Assembly: GCF_007786445.1 (NCBI RefSeq)
Contig: NZ_VNJI01000033.1
Location: 21,071 to 85,070, forward strand
Length of the DNA: 64,000 nt
Reading direction: 5' to 3'
From: Paenibacillus cremeus
GTDB taxonomy: Bacteria > Bacillota > Bacilli > Paenibacillales > NBRC-103111
Positions 42,141-51,140 of the stretch are shown here, piece by piece. A program made the position numbers and the translations under genes. The notes beneath the pieces are model-generated. The model had not been told where the DNA came from, ran no database searches, and saw only the letters and a list, made by a program, of their open reading frames with translations. The number at the start of each line of letters is the position of its first letter. Position 1 is the stretch's first letter.

Positions 42141-43892
42141 ATGCATTCCAAAATTAAAGTGCTGCTTTCGACAGAAGGCACATATCCGTTTCATCAGGGC
42201 GGGGTCAGCACTTGGTGCGATATTTTGGTGCAGGAGCTGAAGTCGGTCGATTACATGATTTACAGCGTGCTGATGAATCCGTTTGTGACCCAAAAGTTTC
42301 AGCTCCCGAGTCACGCCTCCCTGATCAAGATGCCGCTATGGGGAACGGAGGAGCCTTGCGAGCATCTTTCGGTTCCGTTTTCCGACATTTATTTGGCCAA
42401 ACGAAGAACGCGCGAGAAAGAGGTCAAGCAGTACTTCATCCCGTTGTTTAAGCAATTGGTGGAAGAACTGCTCGCTGAAATCAAGTCGCCGCAAAAGTTC
42501 GGATCGATCCTGCTTCAGCTGTATCAATACTTTCAAACGTATGAGTATAAAGCCAGCTTCAAAACGGAAGCCACCTGGGAAACGTACAAGCAGATCGTGC
42601 TGACCGTCTGCAACCAGGCGCATTCCGGCATTGCCCGGCCCGATGTGTACAGTCTGATCCAGAGCATCGGTTGGATTTACCGTTTTATGAACATTATCAA
42701 TACGCCAGTACCGAAGGTTCACGTCACCCACGCGGCCGCGGCCGCCTTCTGCGGTATCCCTTGCGTCCTATCCAAGCTGCTGAACAATACACCCTACATG
42801 CTGACCGAGCACGGGGTTTATTTGAGAGAGCAATACTTGTCGTTGTCCAAGCGCGCCTACACCCCGTTTCTGAGCACGTTCTTAATGCGGTTCATCCATT
42901 CTATCACCTCGCTGAATTATACCTTTGCCGATCAGGTATCGCCGGTGTGCCAATATAATACCCGCTGGGAGACCCGGTTTGGCGTTCGTCCGAAAAATAT
43001 CCAGGTCATCTACAATGGTGTCGATCCTAACATCTTCATCGAAGCGCCTGCCGCTTCGCAGCCTGCTCCAACGGTGGTCATGGTTGCGCGGGTTGACCCG
43101 ATCAAAGATATTATTACCTTTATGCGGGCTGCGGAAGTGGTACTAAAGCAGATTCCCGAAGCTAAGTTTATCGTGTACGGCTCGGTGAGCGTGCCAAGCT
43201 ACTACGAGGAATGTCTGGAGCTCAAAAATCAGATGAATCTGGGTGATTCGTTCATCTTTGCCGGGCATACCCAGAACATGGCGGCGGCTTATCAGAGCGG
43301 CGATGTGATTGCACTCTCCAGCATCTCGGAAGCCTTCCCTTATTCCGTTGTGGAAGGGATGATGACGGGCAAGCCGGTGATTGCGACCGATGTTGGCGGC
43401 ATTGCCGAAGCGCTGGGAGATACGGGCATTCTCGTTCCTCCTCGCGATCACGAACAGCTTGGGCAAGGCATCATCAAGCTCTTGAACGATCCGGAGCTGC
43501 GGTTCGAACTGGGCAAGGACGGCCGCGAGCGGGCGCTGAACTTTTTTACGCTGGAGCGGGTGCTGGATCTGCATCTGAAAAGCTATATTAAGATGGCGCT
43601 TCGGGTTCAAGAGAGTGCTCCTGCAGAGCTTCGTCCGGCGCCTGCCGCGATGCAGAAGCTGTATATGGACAAGGCATACTCCTTGCAAGCGCATGGGTTA
43701 TATGAGGAGGCGATCCGCCAGTTCCGACTGGCCATTCAAGCGACGCCGTACTCGGTCCATGTTCCATTAATATTTACTGAAATTGCTGCGATTTATAATA
43801 AATTAGGACAGTATGACATGGTTCTGCAAGAGATGGATAAATGTCAAGCCTATATCGAGATGATGGAGTTGAAGAAGCCGGATACCGCGTAG
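42141..43892 (+). CDS. PelF-like glycosyltransferase (GT4) with C-terminal TPR-like tail
   Basis: A 583-residue cytoplasmic GT-B enzyme. STEGTYPFHQGGVSTWCDIL near the start and MLTEHGVYLREQYLS near residue 225 are hallmarks of PelF, the UDP-sugar glycosyltransferase of Pel biosynthesis. The C-terminal nucleotide-sugar half has VARVDPIKDIITFMRAA, FAGHTQNMAAAYQSGDVIALSSISEAFPYSVVEGMMTGKPVIATDVGG (E-x7-E type). After it comes an extra segment of about 75 residues with one or two TPR-like repeats (YSLQAHGLYEEAIRQFRLAIQATP). ATG 42141 has AGGTGA five bases upstream. It heads the glycan gene run. Confidence 0.88.
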   Translation: MHSKIKVLLSTEGTYPFHQGGVSTWCDILVQELKSVDYMIYSVLMNPFVTQKFQLPSHASLIKMPLWGTEEPCEHLSVPFSDIYLAKRRTREKEVKQYFIPLFKQLVEELLAEIKSPQKFGSILLQLYQYFQTYEYKASFKTEATWETYKQIVLTVCNQAHSGIARPDVYSLIQSIGWIYRFMNIINTPVPKVHVTHAAAAAFCGIPCVLSKLLNNTPYMLTEHGVYLREQYLSLSKRAYTPFLSTFLMRFIHSITSLNYTFADQVSPVCQYNTRWETRFGVRPKNIQVIYNGVDPNIFIEAPAASQPAPTVVMVARVDPIKDIITFMRAAEVVLKQIPEAKFIVYGSVSVPSYYEECLELKNQMNLGDSFIFAGHTQNMAAAYQSGDVIALSSISEAFPYSVVEGMMTGKPVIATDVGGIAEALGDTGILVPPRDHEQLGQGIIKLLNDPELRFELGKDGRERALNFFTLERVLDLHLKSYIKMALRVQESAPAELRPAPAAMQKLYMDKAYSLQAHGLYEEAIRQFRLAIQATPYSVHVPLIFTEIAAIYNKLGQYDMVLQEMDKCQAYIEMMELKKPDTA

Positions 43893-43919
43893 CAGTCAAA
43901 TAAGAAGGGGGATACAGTG

Positions 43920-45422
43920 ATGAGAGTAAAGAAACGCGCATTATGGGGATACGCTCCGGCCTCGCTTCAGGGGCTTGTGAACACCATGCAGTCGACCTAT
44001 ACGGATCGTAAGGGACGGATGGCTGCGGAGCTTGCCCAGGTGCGGAAACAAAATGAGAAGCTGCGTGAGGAGGCCATGCTGCTGCACCAACTCGTCTCTG
44101 GCGGAGAGACGACGGAGCCGGCGTTACTGCTTAGCCAAGCGGCGGATTTGGAGCGCAGCTATTCTTCGGCGAGTGGACGGAAGCTGAGCGACGAATGGAA
44201 GCTGCGCCTGTGCAGCCGGCTGTTCGGACTTCACAAAGGCAAGGTGCACGAGTTTTTGCGCAAAATGGAGCATCTGCACGAGGACGAGCTGGCGCTGCTT
44301 GCCGCGAGGGTAGAGGCGTACCGCAAGGAGCAGGAGCTCATCATGGGCATCAAAATGGAGCTGCTGCGGAAGCAAGAGGTGTCGCGGAGCGAGCAGCTAG
44401 GCGTTCTGCAGCCGGAGCCGGAACCAGTCAACGAGCCGCAGATCGTTCATGAGACGGAGCCAGTCAGCGAACTGGAGATCGATAGCGTGCCGGAGCTAGT
44501 TGAAGTTAGCATGTCCGAGCCTGTAAGTGAACAGCTTGCGATGGAGCAGCCGGTGGCAGAGGCTCATGGTCTCGCGCTCACCCAGTGGATGGAGGAGCGT
44601 GACCGCGAGGCCGACGTGCGTCGGACCGAGTACGAGCGGCATATCGCCATGCTCGAGGAGCAGGCGGAGCGGACCAGTAAAATGCTGGAAGAGCTAGAGC
44701 GGCAGCTCGAGGAAAAGACTGCGCAAGCAGCTGAGAAGGACAAGGACAAAGAAATCGAGAAGCCTGCAGAGCTTGAGGCGTCGGAAGAGCAAGCGAAGCT
44801 CGCTAAGGTCGTCATGCTGAAGCCTAAACCGGTGCTGGTCGAGGTACAGCCTATACAGGCTGTCACCGCTGATGGGTTGATGCTTCAGGAAGAAGACCGG
44901 GAGCCGGTGCTGCCGAACGTGGTCGCATCAACCGTTGCAGGAGCTGAGCAGCTGGAAGCGCGTCCGAGCGGATCTGCCTTCTGGGGGAACGTGGATGGCT
45001 ATATGAGAAGCTCGTCTACTGCGGCTGAGGCCAGAGTAAGCCCCGCAGCAAGACCGGTCCGGCTGCTGGCGGAGGAGAAGCCGCAGGATAGCCGAGTGGC
45101 CGTGCAGAGCGAGCTGGAAGCGGGGCAGCGCGAGGCTGCAGCAAGTGCAGCGGCCAGCGAGGGTGCAAGCACGCCAAGCCCGACCATGCCGCCTCAAGCG
45201 CAATCTCAGGAAAGCGCTGCGTTAACCAGTGAGATTCAAGCGATCCGGCACCGGTATATTGTCGGTAAACGGGCGGGCGACACGCTGTATGACGCCGGCG
45301 GGCGACTCATTATTTCCCAAGGCGGCGTCATTACGGCGGATGTCGTGGATGCGGCCGACCGCGCAGGAAAGCTCGCGGATCTGATCGTCGGAATGACAAT
45401 ATCGGGGCTGGGGGACAAGTAG
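43920..45422 (+). CDS. Coiled-coil hypothetical protein with small C-terminal domain
   Basis: A 500-residue soluble protein. Residues about 1-150 are helical and basic; 150-220 are a low-complexity Glu/Pro/Val-rich stretch (PEPEPVNEPQ); 225-290 is a charged coiled coil (WMEERDREADVRRTEYERHIAMLEEQAERTSKMLEELERQLEEK); an Ala/Ser-rich spacer follows. The last 60 residues form a compact beta-rich module (RHRYIVGKRAGDTLYDAGGRLIISQGGVITADVVDAADRAGKLADLIVG) that has a PRC-barrel-like feel. I do not recognise the family. Its position between PelF-like and ATP-grasp genes suggests a scaffold or regulator for glycan assembly. There is no membrane segment. Confidence 0.7.
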   Translation: MRVKKRALWGYAPASLQGLVNTMQSTYTDRKGRMAAELAQVRKQNEKLREEAMLLHQLVSGGETTEPALLLSQAADLERSYSSASGRKLSDEWKLRLCSRLFGLHKGKVHEFLRKMEHLHEDELALLAARVEAYRKEQELIMGIKMELLRKQEVSRSEQLGVLQPEPEPVNEPQIVHETEPVSELEIDSVPELVEVSMSEPVSEQLAMEQPVAEAHGLALTQWMEERDREADVRRTEYERHIAMLEEQAERTSKMLEELERQLEEKTAQAAEKDKDKEIEKPAELEASEEQAKLAKVVMLKPKPVLVEVQPIQAVTADGLMLQEEDREPVLPNVVASTVAGAEQLEARPSGSAFWGNVDGYMRSSSTAAEARVSPAARPVRLLAEEKPQDSRVAVQSELEAGQREAAASAAASEGASTPSPTMPPQAQSQESAALTSEIQAIRHRYIVGKRAGDTLYDAGGRLIISQGGVITADVVDAADRAGKLADLIVGMTISGLGDK

Positions 45423-45471
45423 TCCGATAGCTGCGAGCATCGGAGCGATGATGAAAGCAGGGTGAAAAGCA

Positions 45472-46632
45472 GTGTCACTTTTAGTAACGGACGGCATGCT
45501 GCGCATGGCTTTAGCGGCAGCGAGGTCGGTTGGTCGACACGGGATCTACGTCGGAGTGGGAGAGAAAACGGGGTTTACTTCTTCTGCGTTTTCAAAATAT
45601 TGCAAGGACCGATGGGTGTATCCGAGTCCCTCAGCGGAACCTGATTGTTATTACGAACAGCTGGTGAAACGAATCGAGGAGAAAAACTACCGTGTTCTGT
45701 TCCCAATGGACGACATCACCATGGGCATCGCCATTGAGCGGCGTGAGGACTTGGGGCGGTTCATCCATCTGCCGATTCCGCCCACGGAGAGCTACCGGAT
45801 CGCCCGTGATAAAGGGCTGTCGGCCAGCCTAGCGCTGGAAGCGGGTGTGGACGCGCCGAAAACCGAGTTTCCTCAAAGTTTGGAAGATGTGCCGACCCTT
45901 GCGAAGAAGCTGAAGTACCCTTTGGTGATCAAGCCGCGGATGAGCTCTGGCTCTAGAGGGATCCGGATCGTTCAGGATGAATCGGAGCTAATAGCTGTAT
46001 ATAGCGAGATTCATCAGACGTATGCTTTGCCTGTTCTGCAGGAGTATATACCGCTGGGCAAACGGTATGGCGTCGGGTTACTGTACGACAGCGTCGGAAA
46101 GCTGCGTGCAGCTTATGCGCAAGAAGAGGTTCGTCATTTTCCTTACCCAATCGGACCTAGTTCAGCTGTTGAAAGCATCTGGATGCCGGATTTGGTGGAG
46201 CGGGCGGTCACCGTCATGAGCAAGCTGCCTTGGTATGGAGTAGCAGAAATCGAATTTATGACGGATCCGAGGGATGGGATTCCTAAATTTATGGAGATCA
46301 ACCCGCGGTTCTGGAATTCACTTCAGCTGGCGATTCAATCCGGCGCCGACTTTCCTTGGCTGCTTTACCAAACGGCAACAGGTCAGAAAATCGACGATGT
46401 TTTCGAATACAAAGTGGGGGAAAAATGCCGCAACCTGCTTCCAGGCGAATTGCTGCATTTTGCCACCAATTCGAATCGCTGGTCCATGGATCCGCCGCTA
46501 TGGGCGGGACCATCGACAATCAAAGATGACATCGTTTCTTGGTCGGATCCGATGCCAACGCTAGGCTTCACGTTATCATGCGCCAGACATATTTTCGATC
46601 GTCAGCTATGGCACAAATTAATAAGACGATAA
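45472..46632 (+). CDS. ATP-grasp enzyme
   Basis: A 386-residue ATP-grasp ligase-like protein. VTDGMLRMALAAARSVGRHG resembles the N-terminal Rossmann-like domain. KYPLVIKPRMSSGSRGIRIVQDESEL contains the ATP-binding Lys and the glycine/serine loop. LQEYIPLGKRYGVGLLYD and YGVAEIEFMTDPRDGIPKFMEINPRFWNSLQLAIQSG supply the Mg-binding Glu/Asn residues (EINPR). These enzymes join a carboxylate to an amine through an acyl phosphate. The GTG start follows AGGGTGA. Similar genes occur in exopolysaccharide loci, where an amino-acid decoration of the glycan is one possibility. Confidence 0.85.
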   Translation: MSLLVTDGMLRMALAAARSVGRHGIYVGVGEKTGFTSSAFSKYCKDRWVYPSPSAEPDCYYEQLVKRIEEKNYRVLFPMDDITMGIAIERREDLGRFIHLPIPPTESYRIARDKGLSASLALEAGVDAPKTEFPQSLEDVPTLAKKLKYPLVIKPRMSSGSRGIRIVQDESELIAVYSEIHQTYALPVLQEYIPLGKRYGVGLLYDSVGKLRAAYAQEEVRHFPYPIGPSSAVESIWMPDLVERAVTVMSKLPWYGVAEIEFMTDPRDGIPKFMEINPRFWNSLQLAIQSGADFPWLLYQTATGQKIDDVFEYKVGEKCRNLLPGELLHFATNSNRWSMDPPLWAGPSTIKDDIVSWSDPMPTLGFTLSCARHIFDRQLWHKLIRR

Positions 46633-46656
46633 CGTGTGAAACGGGGGAGAAACATC

Positions 46657-48276
46657 ATGAGCAACGTCATCTTATTGCGTCCCTCGGACACGACGCTCCG
46701 TGATTCAAAGGAATTTGAAGAGCTTCTGGATGAAATCATCAGCCGGCGCTTGCAGCCTGAAGATCAGTATGAGATTGTCGCGCTGCTCGAATCGATGGGG
46801 TGGAACGACGCGCGGGCGTACGAAGTGTTCGGTGTGGAAGATACCTTCGCCCTAGGGGAGGAGCTATGGCAGGCCCTCCAGCAGAAGATGCTCATCCAGC
46901 CGATTCCTGAAGAAGAAAAGCAAAGAGGACTCGCGCTTGCCTACGAAATGCTCAAAAGCTTCCTACGCGGACTAATCTTTGCCTTGCCGATGGCTATCTC
47001 AGTACTATCCATGCTGGTGCTCAAATTTTCGCTCTGGTCATACGAATATTTGTCCGTTGAGCTGGCCACGTGTATTGCGATCGGTACGATCCTGAGTTTT
47101 GTGGTCGTCGGTGGCTTTACTCAAGCGATTGCGAGGCGAGGCTTTTATTTTATTTATCAGGGCTATTTCAAAATGGCGAGGAAAAACACCTTCTTCTTCA
47201 TTCGTGTGGGATATCTGCTTTGTTTTGCGGTATCCGCCGCCATTTACGGCTTCAATTTCATTTTTAACATTTTTTCTCAGGAAATGTTTTTTATCATCGT
47301 GCTGTATTTCTTCTTCCTGAATTCCATTTGGCTGTCCGTGACGGTCATGTATATTTTGCGTAAGGAAATCACGTTTACCGGTCTTATCTTGTTTGGGATC
47401 CTGCTGGTTTACATCATGTTTATCCGACTGCATATGGACATTATTTGGTCGCAGCTGATTGCCATTGCTGTCGTATCGATTAACGGTATTGCCCTCGTGT
47501 TCTACTTTTTCCTCAGTGCAGAGAAGAAGGAGGAAAAAGGAATTGCGCCCAAAATGCCGCGTTTATCCATCACGTTCTATTCCATCATGCCTTATTTCCG
47601 TTACGGATTTTTATACTTTACGTTTTTGTTCGTCGATCGAGTGATGGCTTGGTCTATGAACGATCCGATCTACATGCCATATCTGATCTGGTTTCGCGGA
47701 GATTACGAGCTGGGATTGGACTTCGCGCTGCTGGTGCTGATGCTTCCGCTCGGGGTAGCCGAGGTTATCGTGCATCGGTTGATGCTGGATATTGAGTCGG
47801 GACAGAAGCAGTACTTTGCCTTTGAGGCGCAGCGGATGAATGATTACTTCCTGGCCCGCTATTTCAAAATGCTGTCGATCATTGTCGCCGTATCGATTGT
47901 CAGTGCGCTGCTCATCTATGGCGCTCTACTCTACTTTAATGAAAAATATCTCCATTATGCCGGCAAATATCTAGTGGCGGATCACATCACCTATTTCGTA
48001 TTTTATGTCTCACTCTTGGCTTATGTCATCTTGGCGGTCGGACTGATGAATGCGGTGATCCTGTTTTCGCTGTCTCAGCCGGAGCAAGTGAACCGGGCGA
48101 TACTTCCGGCCTTGCTGACGAACGTGATCGTCGGATTTTTAATGACCCGTTGGTTCCACTACAGCTACGCGGTGTTCGGATTGCTCGCCGGTTCGATCGT
48201 ATTTCTCATTCTGTCCATTCGATCGATGAAGCATGTGCTACGAAGGCTGGACTATTACTTGTACGCCGGCTCATGA
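46657..48276 (+). CDS. PelG-like polytopic membrane protein
   Basis: A 539-residue protein with about 85 cytoplasmic N-terminal residues and around 12 membrane helices. The cytoplasmic head (FEELLDEIISRRLQPEDQYEIVALLESMGWNDARAYEVFGVEDTFALGEELW) resembles a small helical adaptor. The membrane part has YGFLYFTFLFVDRVMAWSM, similar to the conserved Asp/Arg helix of PelG, and two halves as in MOP-superfamily flippases. ATG 46657 follows GGGGGAG. The neighbouring PelF-like gene supports a PelG role in carrying glycan across the membrane. The PelG call is moderate; membrane location is certain. Confidence 0.68.
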   Translation: MSNVILLRPSDTTLRDSKEFEELLDEIISRRLQPEDQYEIVALLESMGWNDARAYEVFGVEDTFALGEELWQALQQKMLIQPIPEEEKQRGLALAYEMLKSFLRGLIFALPMAISVLSMLVLKFSLWSYEYLSVELATCIAIGTILSFVVVGGFTQAIARRGFYFIYQGYFKMARKNTFFFIRVGYLLCFAVSAAIYGFNFIFNIFSQEMFFIIVLYFFFLNSIWLSVTVMYILRKEITFTGLILFGILLVYIMFIRLHMDIIWSQLIAIAVVSINGIALVFYFFLSAEKKEEKGIAPKMPRLSITFYSIMPYFRYGFLYFTFLFVDRVMAWSMNDPIYMPYLIWFRGDYELGLDFALLVLMLPLGVAEVIVHRLMLDIESGQKQYFAFEAQRMNDYFLARYFKMLSIIVAVSIVSALLIYGALLYFNEKYLHYAGKYLVADHITYFVFYVSLLAYVILAVGLMNAVILFSLSQPEQVNRAILPALLTNVIVGFLMTRWFHYSYAVFGLLAGSIVFLILSIRSMKHVLRRLDYYLYAGS

Positions 48277-48290
48277 AATCGGAGGGGGGC

Positions 48291-50273
48291 ATGACGATGT
48301 ACGCATCAGGAGCCAACCAGCTTTATCATCTTATGCATTATGCATTTGCTTTCTGGCTGCTCTACAGCTTCTTTCCGCGACATATGTTTGCAGATCATTC
48401 GGAAGATGCGGCCGAACGTTTTTTTGCCCGCTATATGTGGGCCATCTTCTTGTATATTATTGTCGGTTACGTCCTGGTCGCAACCAAGCTTTTTGAAGTG
48501 CTGGCTATTATCCCGCTTGTTCTGGTTTTCATTTATCGCAGATTTTTGCGGCGCGGTGCGAGGGAGGACCGGGAAGAGGCGGCGGCGGGCATGGCGGTAA
48601 TCTTTTACAATACGATCGAGATCGGATTCCGGGTTCGTCAGTTCATCGATTTTTACCGGTACCGACTGGTGGGATTATGGAAGCCCAGAGCGTGGGTGGG
48701 ATCATTTCGGCGCTCTGGTGTAATGGCTTCGCTTGTGCTAGTCGTGGTGCTCTGCTTGTCGGCTTACATCCGGTTCTATGAAGCGATGACGAATCCTGCG
48801 CCATCGATGTCGGATGCTTACGTCGTGCTGGCATGGATGAAGTACAACGAACTTCGCATGATTTTTCCAACCGGCATTTATCCGCAAGGCAATCACCTGC
48901 TGCTCGCCTACCTGCACAAATTTTCCTCTATCGACGCCGTCTACGTGCTGAACTACAACGGGCCGATGAATGCGATGATGACCATCGTGGGCATGTATTT
49001 TGCGGTGTCGCGCTTTAGCGGCAATTGTGTGGCGGGCATCGTATCGGCAGCGCTGTTCGGATTGTTCGGGTATATGCTACTTGGCGGTGAATGGGAGCGG
49101 CAGATCGCAGCTAATTCGCAGGAGTTTGCCGGGCTGTTCATTTTTCCGGTGATTTATTTTTATTATAAATATTTGCGTGACGGTAAAAAGGAAGATCTAT
49201 GGGTCGCCACGGTCGGATGCACAATAACCGGGCTCGTTCATACGCTTATTTTTGCCTATATCGGATTTGGAATGTGCACTTTTATTGGGGTTTCTATGCT
49301 GTTTAATTTCAAAGCGCACCGCCGCCGAATTTATTTTGTCGTTTTATTCGGTATTGCCGCGATCGTCATATCCAGTTCTCCAATCGTCATCGCCCGTTGG
49401 TTCGGCATTGAATACTATGGTTCGTCTAGCGATTACCTGGTATCTCAAGTAAGGGCAGCGGTTCCTGAGTTAAAGGTGAAGGATTATTTGGCACTGGCCG
49501 GGATGGGAATGACGCTGATCGTCGGGCTGCTCTCGCGCAAGGGACGCTCGGGCGAAACACCGGATCTTTATATTGCGGCTCTTGGCATCGCCTCCTTTCT
49601 GCTTTACTACTTTGGGGCGAGCTTGACGAATAGCGAGGTACTCCTCACCAGAAGGGATAATTTGTGGGTATTTTCTCTGATCTTAAGTCTCGGCTACGCA
49701 TGGGCCGTCATTTGGCGCTTTCTGGAGCGGGTCCCGCTGAAGGGAAAGCTTGAGCTTGCGCTATGCGCTACGCTAATTGGGATGGGCCTTTACCATGGAG
49801 CCTTAAAGCCTATTAGCTCTTACAACATGGAATGGCCGTCCGGAGTGGAGCAATATCTGAAAATCTCTAGCAGCTATCCGCCCAAAACGTGGCTGATTGT
49901 TTCACAGGATGAAGGCTATGACCTTGTATTCGATAAAGGCTATCACATGCACTTAGGAGATTTTTTGGACCTTTATAATCCTACGGAGCCACCACTGATT
50001 CGGAAAGGGGAAGCCTTGCCGGATAAATCCATTGCCAAAGAAGTATTCGTATATCATGAAAAACGGGTGTTTCGGGGACTGAAGGATGAAAAAATGCAGA
50101 TCATATACCAGCAAAGAGAGATCGATAATCAAAGGTTCGAGCAGTGGATCGCTTTGTTTAAACAAGTGCACGGCGATGCCGATGTATATTACGAGGATGA
50201 CAATCTAGCCATCTATCATTTTCAGCTTCCCGATCCCGATAGGGATAAAAATACGAGAATCTGGGGCGGCTAG
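48291..50273 (+). CDS. Large polytopic membrane protein, GT-C-like
   Basis: A 660-residue membrane protein with about 13 hydrophobic segments and a C-terminal soluble domain of about 130 residues. The first large extracellular loop has PAPSMSDAYVVLAWMKYNELRMIFPTGIYPQGNHLLLAYLHKF, an acidic residue after helix 4-5 as in lipid-phosphosugar-dependent GT-C enzymes. ATG 48291 follows GGAGG at five bases; ATG 48273 overlaps the previous stop. A DPM1-like gene downstream could make its polyprenyl-phosphate sugar donor. The exact family is not recognised; a polymerase-like role is the alternative. Confidence 0.65.
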   Translation: MTMYASGANQLYHLMHYAFAFWLLYSFFPRHMFADHSEDAAERFFARYMWAIFLYIIVGYVLVATKLFEVLAIIPLVLVFIYRRFLRRGAREDREEAAAGMAVIFYNTIEIGFRVRQFIDFYRYRLVGLWKPRAWVGSFRRSGVMASLVLVVVLCLSAYIRFYEAMTNPAPSMSDAYVVLAWMKYNELRMIFPTGIYPQGNHLLLAYLHKFSSIDAVYVLNYNGPMNAMMTIVGMYFAVSRFSGNCVAGIVSAALFGLFGYMLLGGEWERQIAANSQEFAGLFIFPVIYFYYKYLRDGKKEDLWVATVGCTITGLVHTLIFAYIGFGMCTFIGVSMLFNFKAHRRRIYFVVLFGIAAIVISSSPIVIARWFGIEYYGSSSDYLVSQVRAAVPELKVKDYLALAGMGMTLIVGLLSRKGRSGETPDLYIAALGIASFLLYYFGASLTNSEVLLTRRDNLWVFSLILSLGYAWAVIWRFLERVPLKGKLELALCATLIGMGLYHGALKPISSYNMEWPSGVEQYLKISSSYPPKTWLIVSQDEGYDLVFDKGYHMHLGDFLDLYNPTEPPLIRKGEALPDKSIAKEVFVYHEKRVFRGLKDEKMQIIYQQREIDNQRFEQWIALFKQVHGDADVYYEDDNLAIYHFQLPDPDRDKNTRIWGG

Positions 50274-50285
50274 GAGGAGATCGCA

Positions 50286-51140
50286 CTGCATAACGCATTG
50301 ACGGTAGACGTAGAGGATTGGTATCAAACGAGCGATTTTAAAATCGATCCCTCTGAATGGCACACCTACGAGGATCGCGTCGTCAATAATACAATGAACT
50401 TGCTAGAGCTATTTGACCGCTATCAAGTCAAGGGAACATTCTTCACACTAGGCTGTGTAGCCGAGAAGCATCCTGGACTTATCCGGGAGATTGTCAAAGA
50501 AGGGCACGAGATCGCCTCTCATGGGGGGTGGCACCGGCTCGTCACCGGCATGACCCGAGATCAGTTCCGGGAGGACGTTCGAAGCTCGAAACGGCTTCTG
50601 GAGGACATCAGCGGTCAGCAGGTCGTCTTCTTCCGGGCGCCTTCCTGGTCGATTGCTCCGGAGTGCTACGATGTGCTTCGCATTTTGGAAGAGGAAGGCT
50701 ATCTTTGCGATTCGAGTCTCCAGCCGTTCCAAACGCCTTTGTCGGGTGTCACCGGCGCGCCGCATACCCCATTTTATCCGGTGCTTGGCGGCAAGAAGCT
50801 CGAATTGCTTGAATTTCCCTCCTGCGTGCTGAAAACCAGCGGAATTACGGTACCGTTCTCCGGAGGGCTCTATTTGCGAACGCTGCCGTATGCGATGATT
50901 CGCTGGGCGCTGAACAAAGTCAACACCACAAGGCCAGGTATGATTTATGTGCATCCATGGGAGATCGATACGACGCAGCCCCGCATCAAGTCTTCACTGT
51001 TCGCACGTCTGACGCATTATCATAACCTCGGTTCAACAATGCCGAAGCTGGAGAAGCTGCTGCAGGAATTTTCGTTCAAGCCACTGAGCGAAATTATTGA
51101 GGAAAAGAGCTACGCTGGGGTAGCTTTGACCACCGCATGA
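50286..51140 (+). CDS. Polysaccharide deacetylase (NodB-type), probable CTG start
   Basis: A 284-residue carbohydrate esterase 4 domain. NALTVDVEDWYQ holds the first catalytic Asp pair, GTFFTLGCVAEKHPGLIREIVKEGHEIASHGGWHRLV carries the metal-binding H-x3-H (HGGWH), and FFRAPSWSI is the RxP motif. VHPWEID near the end is the late His. It resembles deacetylases found in exosortase-type exopolysaccharide loci. No ATG fits: CTG at 50286 lies eight bases after GGAGGAG and restores the common NALTVDVEDW start, while TTG 50298 is 20 bases away. It lacks a signal peptide. Its stop overlaps the MurJ-like start. Confidence 0.88.
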   Translation: MHNALTVDVEDWYQTSDFKIDPSEWHTYEDRVVNNTMNLLELFDRYQVKGTFFTLGCVAEKHPGLIREIVKEGHEIASHGGWHRLVTGMTRDQFREDVRSSKRLLEDISGQQVVFFRAPSWSIAPECYDVLRILEEEGYLCDSSLQPFQTPLSGVTGAPHTPFYPVLGGKKLELLEFPSCVLKTSGITVPFSGGLYLRTLPYAMIRWALNKVNTTRPGMIYVHPWEIDTTQPRIKSSLFARLTHYHNLGSTMPKLEKLLQEFSFKPLSEIIEEKSYAGVALTTA

